From the NCBI GenBank assembly GCA_003537645.1, contig DPRM01000031.1:1-26423 (forward strand): 26,423 nucleotides of DNA, in the 5' to 3' direction. This document shows positions 14,973 through 22,895 of this stretch, piece after piece. How positions within the stretch are numbered: position 1 is the first letter of the stretch; each line of letters starts with the position of its first letter. The translations under genes and the position numbers were made by a program. Origin of the DNA: Prolixibacteraceae bacterium. GTDB lineage: Bacteria > Bacteroidota > Bacteroidia > Bacteroidales > Prolixibacteraceae. The notes under the pieces are model-generated. The model did not search any database. It was not told the origin of the DNA and was given only the letters and a program-made list of their open reading frames with translations.

Positions 14973-15340
14973 TTAGAAGCAAAAAGGCAACAATTAACTG
15001 GCAGTTCACAAACAACGATGCAAGAATCAAACTTAAACGACTTCCGACAATATAAAATTGACATGACTTTAGAATAAATTTATAAATAAAAATTGGTTCT
15101 TCCATTTTACAATTTGAACTTTTTATTCTGTGTCTCTGCATTCATATACTTCAGCACCGCCTCAAAATCTTCAAGCAAAAGGTTCGATATTTCTCCGCTT
15201 GGGGGCACTATCAGAAAAAATAAAACCGCTGAAGACCATTAACTTCAGCGGTTTTTTCTTTTTATTCCTACTACTTTTCCTCCCACTATGGGATCAATTA
15301 TGAGTCTGTTCTTGGTCGCGTCAAAGTGCCTAATAATAAT
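14973..15340. other. Spacer between kinase fragment and small beta-barrel gene
   Basis: No gene assigned. It contains a strong terminator (15222-15255). A minus-strand open stretch (GTG 15208 to stop 15107) would give 33 residues including LLLEDFEAVLKYMN; this looks protein-like but I do not recognise it, and it may be the tail of a lost gene. The part 14973-15100 is AT-rich and featureless. Confidence 0.5.
15222..15255 (-). terminator. Intrinsic terminator after the YtxH/beta-barrel gene group
   Basis: A perfect 13-bp stem, AAAACCGCTGAAG (15222-15234) with CTTCAGCGGTTTT (15243-15255), and an 8-base loop. The left arm is preceded by A6-T-A4, which gives a T tract on the minus strand; a T run also follows on the plus strand. 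It lies 86 bp beyond the small beta-barrel gene. Confidence 0.85.
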
Positions 15341-15841
15341 TTAGAACTTAACTGTTATTCCAAATTTACCGCCACTAAAAGCATTACCACCACCAAATTC
15401 AAGGTTTAACCCGACTTTGTTTGACAAGAAATATCTCGCGCCAACCTGACCGCCCAAACCCAAACCAGAATTATGGTTTCCGACATAACCATCAGGTGAA
15501 TTCCAAACATAGAATCCCAGATTCAGACCGGCATATAAATCCCAGTTACTTGGAATACTAAGAACTCTGTTAAAATGATAATTGGCATTACCTGAAAATC
15601 CCATAATGCTATGGTCGTAATAGTAGGTTTTATAATGCTCGTTGTAGTTTCGATAACTGAATTCACCACCAATAGTGATGTCCTGAGAAACATAGTGGTC
15701 AATTCCGATATAAAATGGAACGCCCCATCCTGATAATCCAACTCCAAGATTAAGCTGGTTACTTCCATTGCGTGTGGAATTTTGGCCAAAAGCAAATCCT
15801 GTAACAAGAATAAAGGCAATAACTAATAGTAAATTTTTCAT
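15341..15841 (-). CDS. Small outer-membrane beta-barrel protein
   Basis: 166 aa with a signal peptide (MKNLLLVIAFILVTGFAFGQ, cleavage near residue 19-20). About eight alternating strands follow, rich in Gly and Tyr (LNLGVGLSGWGVPFYIGIDHY, DLYAGLNLGFYVW, LGLGGQVGARYFLS), ending FGITVKF with a terminal Phe. Size and layout fit an OmpX/OmpW-like eight-strand barrel. It sits 18 bp after a broken lipoprotein gene and is probably transcribed with the YtxH-like gene. The specific role is unknown. Confidence 0.8.
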   Translation of the reverse strand: MKNLLLVIAFILVTGFAFGQNSTRNGSNQLNLGVGLSGWGVPFYIGIDHYVSQDITIGGEFSYRNYNEHYKTYYYDHSIMGFSGNANYHFNRVLSIPSNWDLYAGLNLGFYVWNSPDGYVGNHNSGLGLGGQVGARYFLSNKVGLNLEFGGGNAFSGGKFGITVKF

Positions 15842-15859
15842 GAGTTCTGGTTTGATTTT

Positions 15860-16296
15860 TTAAAAATTATTTGTTGTTAATATAATGTCCGAAGACGATG
15901 AAGGGTATTGAGTATTTGCACCATTCTCGGCTGTAATAAATATCATTTGGGGTCTAAATGATGATACAGTCTCCATTGAGCCTTTTAATTTTTTCGACAA
16001 AAAATCAGTCGAGCTTATAACCTGGCCTATGTTTTTAGTTCTATTATCATCGGTTTCCATCCAAACAACATAAGTATTCTTCGGTGGTTGCAGTCTGGTT
16101 GATTCAGCCAAATTTGCCAGTTTAATGCGGATGACATAGTTTTTTTTCCATCCTTTTTAACTTTCGCTGCCGGAACCACAGATGAACTCAAAAAGCTAAC
16201 TTTTGTGGCACACGAATCAAAGAAGAAAATCATCATTACTGATACAAGAGTTAATTATGTACTATTCAAAAAACGATTGAATTGAAGTGTTTTCAT
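15860..16296 (-). pseudogene. Broken lipoprotein gene (in-frame stop plus frameshift)
   Basis: From ATG 16296 the frame reads MKTLQFNRFLNST, then a TAA (16255-16257), then LTLVSVMMIFFFDSC, a lipoprotein signal with the Cys near codon 29. It continues to KKDG and an A8 run (T's at 16140-16147). One extra A would join the frame to YVIRIKLANLAESTRLQ and on to the stop at 15860, about 145 residues in total. Two separate lesions argue for a decaying gene rather than a single sequencing slip, though translation from ATG 16236 would avoid the first. The product family is not recognised. Neighbours are a YtxH-like gene upstream and a beta-barrel gene downstream. Confidence 0.7.
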
Positions 16297-16331
16297 TTTT
16301 ATTCTGTTTTAATTTCCTCTTATGCAGTCTG

Positions 16332-16610
16332 TTACTTAAATGAATCAGCTTTTTGCCTGGCGCTGTCGATCAGGTCTTGAGCCTCTTCTTCTGCAAGTGT
16401 TTCCATTTTGTAAGCTTTATTACGGAATGAATTAACTTCATCTTTTATTTTTTCACCTAGCTTATCTTTCATATCCTTTGCGCCTTTTGCAATTTTCCCG
16501 CGTGTTTTACTTCCTTTTTGAGGTGCAAATAATATTCCGAGCGCTGCTCCGGCAAGGGCTCCCACTACTAATGCACCTACTACTTTTACGGTATTTTTTG
16601 ACGTTGCCAT
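16332..16610 (-). CDS. YtxH-like protein
   Basis: 92 aa. A Gly/Ala-rich membrane segment (VVGALVVGALAGAALGILFAP, residues about 10-30) is followed directly by QKGSKTRGKIAKGAKDMKDKLGEKI and a charged helical tail, the usual layout of YtxH-domain proteins, which are often stress induced. The probable topology is one helix in the inner membrane with the tail as a coiled helix. It has the shared 36-bp box 72-107 bp upstream and probably leads a short operon with the broken lipoprotein and the small beta-barrel. Confidence 0.88.
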   Translation of the reverse strand: MATSKNTVKVVGALVVGALAGAALGILFAPQKGSKTRGKIAKGAKDMKDKLGEKIKDEVNSFRNKAYKMETLAEEEAQDLIDSARQKADSFK

Positions 16611-16651
16611 GTTTTGAAATTTTAGTGTTTATTAACTTGATGTCTTAAGGT

Positions 16652-16717
16652 CAAAGATGGTCACATTCAACCATCAAGGTGTTACACAATTCACGAAATA
16701 TTTTGCATAATTCACAC
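16652..16717 (-). promoter_or_regulatory. Shared 36-bp activator box and -7-like element before YtxH gene
   Basis: The box (16682-16717) is two direct repeats of TTRCAYNNTTCAC (plus-strand reading) beginning at 16682 and 16703, a 21-bp step. On the minus strand a CATCTTTG -7-like element (16652-16659) follows after 22 bp. The same layout occurs at 17627-17691 and 22761-22825. Confidence 0.75.
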
Positions 16718-16741
16718 ATTCCAAAAGCGAATTGTTTTTTT

Positions 16742-17560
16742 CTATTGATACAACAGCTTATAAAGCTCTTTTAAATCAGGTGACAGGATGATTTCGGTTC
16801 TGCGGTTAGCTGAACGTCCTTCTGCGGTTTCATTGGTTTGAACAGGGTGAAACTGACCTTTCCCGGATGCAGTAATCAGCGACGAATTAAAACCGTAACC
16901 GATCGTCATGATACGCAAAATGGAATTCGCCCGTGCGGTACTCAAGTCCCAATTATCTTTAAACAGTTTTGTCCGGATCGAAACATTATCTGTATGACCT
17001 TCAATGATTACATTAATGTCTTTGGTGCTGGCAAGTACCTGTGCCAACGATTTCAGCGCTTCTTTTCCTTTGGGGTCAACCACATCGCTACCCGATTTGA
17101 ACAACAATTTTTCCTGAAGCGAAACATAAACGTTTCCGTCTTTCACATACACCGAAAGTTCATCGGCCTTGTAATTGATTAACGCATTAGAAATTGTATT
17201 CTTAAGTTTATCCGTAACATCTTTCTGTGATTGTATGATATCCTGAAGATTTTTCAAGCGTTTGGCCTGGTCGGCAATGGTCATTTTTGATTGGGCTGAA
17301 AGCGATTGTAAATCATAAGTTACAGCCGAATTTTCATCGGTCAGCAAGGCATTTTTACTCACCAGCGATGCCCTTTCAGTATTTAAGTTTTTCAGATTGG
17401 CGTTGCAATTATTCAGTTGACCGAGTTTAAGTACACTGTCTTGCTGCAGGTTATAGACTCTTGCTTCTGAAGCTTTAAATTTTTTACCCGAAACACACGA
17501 TGTAAATAGCAAACCAACAATCAAGGAAAGGAATGCAAGGAATTGGAAAGTTTTGTTCAT
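16742..17560 (-). CDS. OmpA-family lipoprotein with coiled-coil region
   Basis: 272 aa. A lipoprotein signal (GLLFTSC, lipidated Cys22) is followed by a long helical, coiled-coil-like stretch (about 30-130, LNTERASLVSKNALLTDENS). The C-terminal OmpA peptidoglycan-binding domain is about 145-262: LLFKSGSDVVDPKGKEAL, IIEGHTDN, WDLSTARANSI, ITASGKGQFHPV, NRRTEIIL. It would anchor the outer membrane to peptidoglycan. The gene stands alone with its own upstream box (17656-17691), the same as before the YtxH-like gene, so its expression is probably linked to envelope stress or growth phase. Confidence 0.92.
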   Translation of the reverse strand: MNKTFQFLAFLSLIVGLLFTSCVSGKKFKASEARVYNLQQDSVLKLGQLNNCNANLKNLNTERASLVSKNALLTDENSAVTYDLQSLSAQSKMTIADQAKRLKNLQDIIQSQKDVTDKLKNTISNALINYKADELSVYVKDGNVYVSLQEKLLFKSGSDVVDPKGKEALKSLAQVLASTKDINVIIEGHTDNVSIRTKLFKDNWDLSTARANSILRIMTIGYGFNSSLITASGKGQFHPVQTNETAEGRSANRRTEIILSPDLKELYKLLYQ

Positions 17561-17626
17561 TTTGTTTTTTTATTGAGTGTAAAAGATGTTCCTGATGGAG
17601 ATCTGCAAAAGCCAAATCCATCTGTA

Positions 17627-17691
17627 CAAAGTTGATTACCTTTCAGTGAGATAAATTACACTCTTCACTCAATAATTTACATATTTCACAC
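17627..17691 (-). promoter_or_regulatory. Shared 36-bp activator box and -7-like element before OmpA-lipoprotein gene
   Basis: The box at 17656-17691 matches the YtxH box at 29 of 36 positions without gaps. Its repeats TTACACTCTTCAC and TTACATATTTCAC start 21 bp apart. CAACTTTG (minus strand, 17627-17634) follows after 21 bp as the likely -7 element. Confidence 0.75.
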
Positions 17692-17734
17692 TTTTGCATT
17701 CCTGAATGAAGTCTGATCCGGTTGACTACTATTT

Positions 17735-18520
17735 TTATTTCTGAAACGTCACCGGATTGGCCGTATTCTCGTAGTCAATGAGTTTTAAATTAACGATACC
17801 AACAATCCGAATATCCAGCGATACCATTACCGGAAGTCGATTGTTATCGTTGGTAAACCAAATGGTGACATCGTCGTTTCGTTTAAACATGCGTCCAACT
17901 TCTACAATCGGATTGATTTTAATGCAATTAACCTTTCCAAATTTGGTGCGGATAGTTTCTTTACCCTTGTAAACAAATCGAAATGGAAATATTTCATCTG
18001 AAAAATACATGTTCAGGAGAAGTGAATCTCCCTCACTCACTTTTGAAAAATCGACTCTTCGGATATAATAGAAAGTTGAAGCCAAATCAAGAATTTTTGG
18101 TGGAACAGCATGTTTGCCTGACAGTTTTGAGTGAATCGAATTATCAGTCCGGTCGTAAACTACTTCATTATATTTGGTGTAACGGCCTTCTTTTACATTA
18201 CTTATTTGCTTGTACGGAAGGTTGGTTTCCTGATCGAACCAGCTTTCATAAATATCTTTCACACCATAAATATCGTCGGCCAATCCGGTGGTTTGAACAA
18301 TAGCTGACGAATAAAATACAGTTTTCCCAAAGCTGGCTACTTCTGAAAGCTTTAGTGTTGCAATTCCGGCAGAGATAAAGCCATATTTGAGTTGGAAACT
18401 TAGCTTTTCACCTGCTTTAAAAGCGTTATTGGGCTTTATCGGAGGGTTGAAAATTTCCTGTGCATCCACTGAAAAAGTTATCTGTAAAAGAAAAAAAAGA
18501 AAACAGGCTCGAATTAACAT
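17735..18520 (-). CDS. DUF3108-domain exported protein
   Basis: 261 aa with a signal peptide (LIRACFLFFLLQITFSVDAQ) and a single soluble beta-rich domain of the DUF3108 type: KAGEKLSFQLKYGFISAGIATLKL near the start, VKDIYESWFDQETNLPYKQ, and YRIRR-like YYIRRVDFS before the final sheet (VTIWFTNDNNRLPVMV). The family is periplasmic and of unproven function. It lies 18 bp after the M48 protease gene, so the two are probably one operon and may act together on envelope proteins. Confidence 0.85.
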   Translation of the reverse strand: MLIRACFLFFLLQITFSVDAQEIFNPPIKPNNAFKAGEKLSFQLKYGFISAGIATLKLSEVASFGKTVFYSSAIVQTTGLADDIYGVKDIYESWFDQETNLPYKQISNVKEGRYTKYNEVVYDRTDNSIHSKLSGKHAVPPKILDLASTFYYIRRVDFSKVSEGDSLLLNMYFSDEIFPFRFVYKGKETIRTKFGKVNCIKINPIVEVGRMFKRNDDVTIWFTNDNNRLPVMVSLDIRIVGIVNLKLIDYENTANPVTFQK

Positions 18521-18538
18521 CTTAATGAATTTTTGTTT

Positions 18539-19339
18539 CTAATTACGTGAAGTGTAATATTTCATCGCTTCAGGCATAAACTGTTGTAGTTTTCTCATCC
18601 TTGTTGCGTCAGATGGGTGAGTACTTAAAAATTCCGGCTGTTTTGCACCGCCTGCGGCAGACATTCTTTGCCAGAAAGAAATAGCTTCCTGAGGATTATA
18701 ACCAGCCATGGCGGCAAATATCAATCCGAACTGATCGGCTTCCGTTTCCTGCTGGCGCGACCAGGGTAACATTGCGCCTACCTGACTTCCAATGCCATAG
18801 GCTTGCATAAACATATCTTTTGTTTGCTGAGGTTTTTGGGATAAAGCGACTTCTATTGCCACGCCTCCAAATTGCTGAAACAATCCCTGACTCATCCTTT
18901 CACTGCCATGTTTGGCCACCGCATGAGCAATCTCATGTCCGATAACAATCGCAAGCGCCGTTTCATTTTGAGTTACAGCCAACAGACCCGTATAAACAAC
19001 TACTTTTCCGCCAGGCATGCACCAGGCATTTACCTCTTTGCTGTCAACAGTATTAAATTCCCACTTGTACCCTTCGAGCACCGACCCTTGTCCCTTGCTG
19101 GTATAATATCTTGTAATTGCATTGGCTATGCGGGCGCCAACACGGTCAATCATTGCAGCATCTTTGTTCCCCGAACTTAATACCTTGTTTGCTGTCAGAA
19201 ATGTGTTGTACTCGGTTATAGCCATTGTTTGTAACTGCGACTCCGGCACCAAACTAAGTTGTTTACGTCCTGTCACCAAATTCATCGCGCATCCTGTAAA
19301 GAGGAACGCAATTATTGAAAAAAATGTAATGTTTCTCAT
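18539..19339 (-). CDS. M48-family metalloprotease lipoprotein
   Basis: 266 aa. The lipoprotein signal is MRNITFFSIIAFLFTGC (Cys17). The zinc site HEIAH is at 135-139, and the third ligand is the Glu of QQETEADQFGL downstream, as in Ste24/BepA/LoiP-like peptidases. An earlier frame opening at 19366 begins with TTG and would lengthen the n-region by nine residues; ATG 19339 gives a standard lipobox signal and is preferred. It should act in the periplasm at the outer membrane, on misfolded envelope proteins. The next gene (DUF3108) follows 18 bp later. Confidence 0.92.
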   Translation of the reverse strand: MRNITFFSIIAFLFTGCAMNLVTGRKQLSLVPESQLQTMAITEYNTFLTANKVLSSGNKDAAMIDRVGARIANAITRYYTSKGQGSVLEGYKWEFNTVDSKEVNAWCMPGGKVVVYTGLLAVTQNETALAIVIGHEIAHAVAKHGSERMSQGLFQQFGGVAIEVALSQKPQQTKDMFMQAYGIGSQVGAMLPWSRQQETEADQFGLIFAAMAGYNPQEAISFWQRMSAAGGAKQPEFLSTHPSDATRMRKLQQFMPEAMKYYTSRN

Positions 19340-19414
19340 GTGTTTAGCAATTTTTATAATAGACAAATCAAATTAGTTTCAAAACCAAACGATGACTGCA
19401 TTTATGAATCACCC

Positions 19415-20704
19415 TTACTTAACTATGCCATAAATATCTTCCAAAAAGATCACTTTATTGCCAACAACGGTTGCTGGCGAATAAATAATAAAGACGGGTA
19501 TTTTGCCGGGTAGCATAATGGTCTTTGATTTGGTATCTTTCTTTCCGGTTTTTAATTCATCCAAATCAATATTGCCCCGAAGCATGTCGGCAGCAAGTTC
19601 AAAAGGTTTTTCCAACCTGACGCATCCGTGGCTTAAAAAGCGGTAATCTTTGGCAAATGAGCTTTGAAGGCTGGTTGAATGTAAAAATATACTGAAGGGA
19701 TTTTGCAGGTTGAACTTTAGCACACCCAACGAATTATCTGATCCGGAAGATTGACGGAAGAAATAAGGGAAATTCCTTTCTGTATAGTTTTGCCAGTTTA
19801 ATTCCGAATCTTCAATCGGGTTTCCTTTTGAATCAACAACATTCATATTATTCTGCTCCAAATAGGTTTCGTCCTTTTGTATCTTGGGCAAAAGTTCTTT
19901 GACTGCAATCTCGTGAGGAACATTCCAACTCGGGAAAGTGACAATACTTGTAATGTAAGATGCAATGGTAGGTGTTGGTTTCAGTTTTGAACCAACTACG
20001 GTACGCATTTTTATCGTGAGCAAACCATCCTTGAAATATTCGGCTTCAGTAGCCAAAATATTTGTCAGGATGTATTCTGGTTTCAGGTTACTTGAGATAA
20101 ACTTTCTGTAATTCATTGCCCGAAGTACTGTTTTGTATTTAAACGAGTTCTTATCAGGAATGGAATCAAGGAGATATTTTTTCAAAATCAGGTAATCATG
20201 ATCATTACACTCAAGCCGCGAAACGATGCTTGAAACAGAACTTTTATGTCCTGAAAAGATTAACTGATATACATATACCGAATCGTTTGATATGCTTATC
20301 TCATCGTAATCGAAACTAGCATTACCCTGCTTTATGTATTTGATGAAATTCAAAACAAGACCAGTAATCTGCCGGTCAGTTTTCTCTTTTAAAATATTGT
20401 CTTTTAGTTTTTTGACAGACAAAACGCTGCGAATCTGAATGATTTCAGCCTTATCTGTAACAAATCCGGGATGATCTTCTGAAACAATCATGTTTAACCA
20501 TTCGTTAGCGCGTTTAATGTTTTTAGCCGATGACAGCCAAAATAATGGTTCATGATAAGAGGTATAGAATTTATTCAACAAAACAGAATCTCTCTGTGCG
20601 ATTGGTTGTTGCGAAAAACCAGCAGAGACAAAACAAATCGCGAAAAGAAGAGAAATAATCGCTCTCGTGAAAGTACTTTTTACGTTGTTGTTAATGCAGT
20701 ACAT
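19415..20704 (-). CDS. L,D-transpeptidase (YkuD/YcbB-like)
   Basis: 429 aa with a signal peptide (about 1-31, AIISLLFAICFVSAGFS). A long helical N-terminal part leads to a central region typical of YcbB-like proteins (LTIKMRTVVGSKLKPTPTIAS, TFPSWNVPHEIAVKELLPK), then the YkuD catalytic segment FLHSTSLQSSF ... FLSHGCVRLEKP with nucleophile Cys361 and His359. It would form 3-3 peptidoglycan cross-links or attach proteins to peptidoglycan in the periplasm. No separate peptidoglycan-binding domain is obvious. It lies between the histidine kinase gene and the M48 protease gene. Confidence 0.92.
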   Translation of the reverse strand: MYCINNNVKSTFTRAIISLLFAICFVSAGFSQQPIAQRDSVLLNKFYTSYHEPLFWLSSAKNIKRANEWLNMIVSEDHPGFVTDKAEIIQIRSVLSVKKLKDNILKEKTDRQITGLVLNFIKYIKQGNASFDYDEISISNDSVYVYQLIFSGHKSSVSSIVSRLECNDHDYLILKKYLLDSIPDKNSFKYKTVLRAMNYRKFISSNLKPEYILTNILATEAEYFKDGLLTIKMRTVVGSKLKPTPTIASYITSIVTFPSWNVPHEIAVKELLPKIQKDETYLEQNNMNVVDSKGNPIEDSELNWQNYTERNFPYFFRQSSGSDNSLGVLKFNLQNPFSIFLHSTSLQSSFAKDYRFLSHGCVRLEKPFELAADMLRGNIDLDELKTGKKDTKSKTIMLPGKIPVFIIYSPATVVGNKVIFLEDIYGIVK

Positions 20705-20761
20705 AGCCGTAAATATTTTATAATTAATTTATTGCGATTGACAAGTAGTTCATTTGTCAGG

Positions 20762-21979
20762 CTAAATCGTGCATTGAACAGGTATATTAAAATAGAACAC
20801 AGATCCTTTTCCCTGTTCCGATTCCATCCAGAGTTTACCACCCATCAATTCGACCAGGCTTTTGGAAATAGCCAAACCCAATCCTGTTCCACCATGTTCT
20901 CGACAATAAGCTGTTTCAACCTGACGAAAACGTTGAAATATGTGTTCTCTATATTTAGGTGCGATCCCTATTCCGGTGTCTTTTACCTGAAATAGAATTA
21001 AATCACCATTCAAACGAATTCCGATTTCAATGAATCCAACTTTGGTGAATTTTATCGCGTTACCTACAAAGTTGACCAGAATCTGCTTGATCCTTAGAGC
21101 ATCATTTTCAACAAAAATCTCTTCGCTCGGGTTCAATGGATCAAGCCTTAATTCAATCCCCTTTTCTTCAGCCTTAAACGAGTATTCATTTCTAATCTCT
21201 TTGATTAATTGGTTAACTGAAAAAATACTCTTTCGTAACTTTACTTGTCCAGCCTCAATTCTTGATAGATCCATGATATCGCTGATTAACAGTAGCAGAT
21301 TATTTCCGTTGACATTTATTATTCCGGCAAATTCACTAAGTTGGTCTCTATCAAAATCAGGGTCACTCATTAATTCAGAAAAACCAATAATACTATTCAA
21401 TGGAGTCCGGATTTCATGGCTCATATTTGCCAGAAAATCAGATTTCAACCTATCCGATTCTTCAGCTCTTTCTTTGGCAGCAATCAATTCAATCTCGGCT
21501 TGCTTGCGTTCAGTTATATCCTGAAATACTTCAAAAACGGCCTTCTTTCCCTGAAAAAATGCACCAGTACTGCTTATTAAGAAAGTTTTCCTTCCTAAAA
21601 TATCATGCGATTCCTTGACATGAGTTTCACCGTTACTTATTTCTGACAGCAAGGGGCATTCAGGACAATTAGTTTTATCATCGCGATAAATTTCCCAGCA
21701 TTTTTTTCCACTATTTCGACTGCCGCAGAGTTCTATCATTACTTCATTCTGGAAAAGAACATTCCCTTCTTTGTCAACGATGTGCATTCCAAACGGTATA
21801 GTTTGCAATATAGATTTATTAAAGTGATGGTTCTCCAGCAAAGTGGTTTCCATCTCTTTCCGTTTGGGTTCAGTGATCTGCAAATCATTCAACGCACCAA
21901 AATCATACTTTACCTCCTGACTTTCAGAATTTTGATAAATTTCGATTTCATCCAATTGATTCTTTCCTGATGTTTTCAT
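20762..21979 (-). CDS. Soluble PAS-domain sensor histidine kinase
   Basis: 405 aa with no membrane segment. A PAS domain (about 53-156) carries a cysteine set: Cys85, Cys94 and CPEC at 105-108. The linker DITERKQAEIELIAAKERAEESDRLK leads to the HisKA domain with SHEIRTPLN (His188). The ATPase domain has the N box FVGNAIKFT, DTGIGIAP, FQRFRQVE and GGTGLGLAISK. No response-regulator gene is adjacent, so it is an orphan in this window. The cysteines could bind a metal or Fe-S cluster, or act as a redox switch; that is inference. The broken kinase at 14465-14972 is a relative. Confidence 0.93.
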   Translation of the reverse strand: MKTSGKNQLDEIEIYQNSESQEVKYDFGALNDLQITEPKRKEMETTLLENHHFNKSILQTIPFGMHIVDKEGNVLFQNEVMIELCGSRNSGKKCWEIYRDDKTNCPECPLLSEISNGETHVKESHDILGRKTFLISSTGAFFQGKKAVFEVFQDITERKQAEIELIAAKERAEESDRLKSDFLANMSHEIRTPLNSIIGFSELMSDPDFDRDQLSEFAGIINVNGNNLLLLISDIMDLSRIEAGQVKLRKSIFSVNQLIKEIRNEYSFKAEEKGIELRLDPLNPSEEIFVENDALRIKQILVNFVGNAIKFTKVGFIEIGIRLNGDLILFQVKDTGIGIAPKYREHIFQRFRQVETAYCREHGGTGLGLAISKSLVELMGGKLWMESEQGKGSVFYFNIPVQCTI

Positions 21980-22202
21980 TTTCGCCTAAATGTTGATTTT
22001 ATTTAACGCCTTATCACTAAGCAGAAATTTATGTCTGTATGTTTTTTAAATTTTCAGGCTTGAAGCCTCTTTTCGGTTGATAGAAAACAAGTTCACAATA
22101 GTCCGGTTTCGTGCTTCTGCTGATGTTATTCGCGAACAGAATCGTGGAAAAATCCGGAGTGCCAGGATGATTATTCTCTGATCATCCACTCTTTTTTCGA
22201 TC

Positions 22203-22727
22203 TTAATTTTTCTTTCCTTTTCCATTACCCTTGCTTTTAGCGTGGTCATTATCTTTGGATTGATGCTGAATATTCTTGCTGTTTTGTTGCGATGGCTTGC
22301 TGTATTTTTTATTATTCTGGTGGTTATCCCGCTTTCCATATTTTGGGTCATGGCTATCGCGAATGAGCAACTGTTTGGGATGTGATTTTTTGAATCCTTT
22401 ATATTTACCGGCATAGTAAGCGTGCCGATCATAAGGTTTGGGTTCGTTGATGACCACCTTGTAGGTTGAATACAAGTTTACATGGCGGTATTGATAGGGT
22501 AAAGTATTAGCTGAAATCCATACATTTCCTTTTCGGTAAAAAAAATGTTTTTCGGGCGCATAGTAATAAATATCGTGTTCGGGCATATAGTAATACTCAA
22601 CATGATCGTATTCTGCGGGTCCCCATTGAGGTAGTAAATTAATATTTACATCAATTTGCGCACTTACTCTTGTAGTGGTTGTAAAAACGAGCGCCGTAAC
22701 AAATACGACTAATGATATTATTTTCAT
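22203..22727 (-). CDS. Exported Tyr-rich protein with basic low-complexity tail
   Basis: 174 aa of unnamed family. The signal peptide ends near RVSAQ (residue 24). The mature part starts with a compact Tyr-rich region (YYYMPEHDIYYYAPEKHFFYRKGNVWISA) and ends with a Lys/Asn/Gln/His-rich tail (about 120-174), which looks disordered. Such proteins are seen in Bacteroidota as small secreted proteins of unknown role. It is controlled by the same 36-bp box as the OmpA-like and YtxH-like genes. An 11-bp inverted repeat lies directly before the ATG. Confidence 0.75.
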   Translation of the reverse strand: MKIISLVVFVTALVFTTTTRVSAQIDVNINLLPQWGPAEYDHVEYYYMPEHDIYYYAPEKHFFYRKGNVWISANTLPYQYRHVNLYSTYKVVINEPKPYDRHAYYAGKYKGFKKSHPKQLLIRDSHDPKYGKRDNHQNNKKYSKPSQQNSKNIQHQSKDNDHAKSKGNGKGKKN

Positions 22728-22729
22728 TT

Positions 22730-22764
22730 TTTCGGTGTTTTAATTTGAGATTTAAACACCGAAA
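22730..22764 (-). repeat. Inverted repeat in the leader of the Tyr-rich protein gene
   Basis: A perfect 11-bp dyad: TTTCGGTGTTT (22730-22740) and AAACACCGAAA (22754-22764), 13-bp spacer. It reaches from the -7-like element to 2 bp before the ATG, so it could be an operator or a hairpin around the translation start. Confidence 0.7.
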
Positions 22765-22825
22765 GATGAGGACTTTAATTCCGTAAAAGTTACACTATTC
22801 CTGAAATTGGTTACATTTTTCACAT
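22761..22825 (-). promoter_or_regulatory. Shared 36-bp activator box and -7-like element before Tyr-rich protein gene
   Basis: The box at 22790-22825 aligns without gaps to the two other boxes. Its left repeat is weaker (TTACACTATTCCT) and its right one is intact (TTACATTTTTCAC), with the same 21-bp step. CATCTTTC (minus strand, 22761-22768) follows after 21 bp. Confidence 0.7.
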
Positions 22826-22895
22826 GTTTCGATGGCTCGAAGCAATAATGAATCAGATAAAATATCCTGAATATAAACAAGTTACTACAAATTCT

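Noticed and set aside
15107..15208. 33-codon minus-strand open stretch ending DFEAVLKYMNAETQNKKFKL
   Set aside because: It looks protein-like but is too short, starts with GTG next to a terminator, and I could not assign a family.
16027..16236. 69-aa minus-strand open frame starting MMIFFFDSC
   Set aside because: It is the N-terminal half of the broken lipoprotein gene read past the A8 frameshift into a wrong frame, not a separate gene.
22056..22068. AGGCTT/AAGCCT hairpin followed by a short T run
   Set aside because: The 6-bp stem has almost no loop and sits downstream of the Tyr-rich gene on the wrong strand for its T run; too weak to call a terminator.
22046..22432. 128-aa minus-strand open frame overlapping the Tyr-rich protein gene
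   Set aside because: It overlaps the C-terminal half of a gene with a clear signal peptide in another frame, has no recognisable domain or start context, and its composition follows the repetitive Lys/Asn codons of the real gene.
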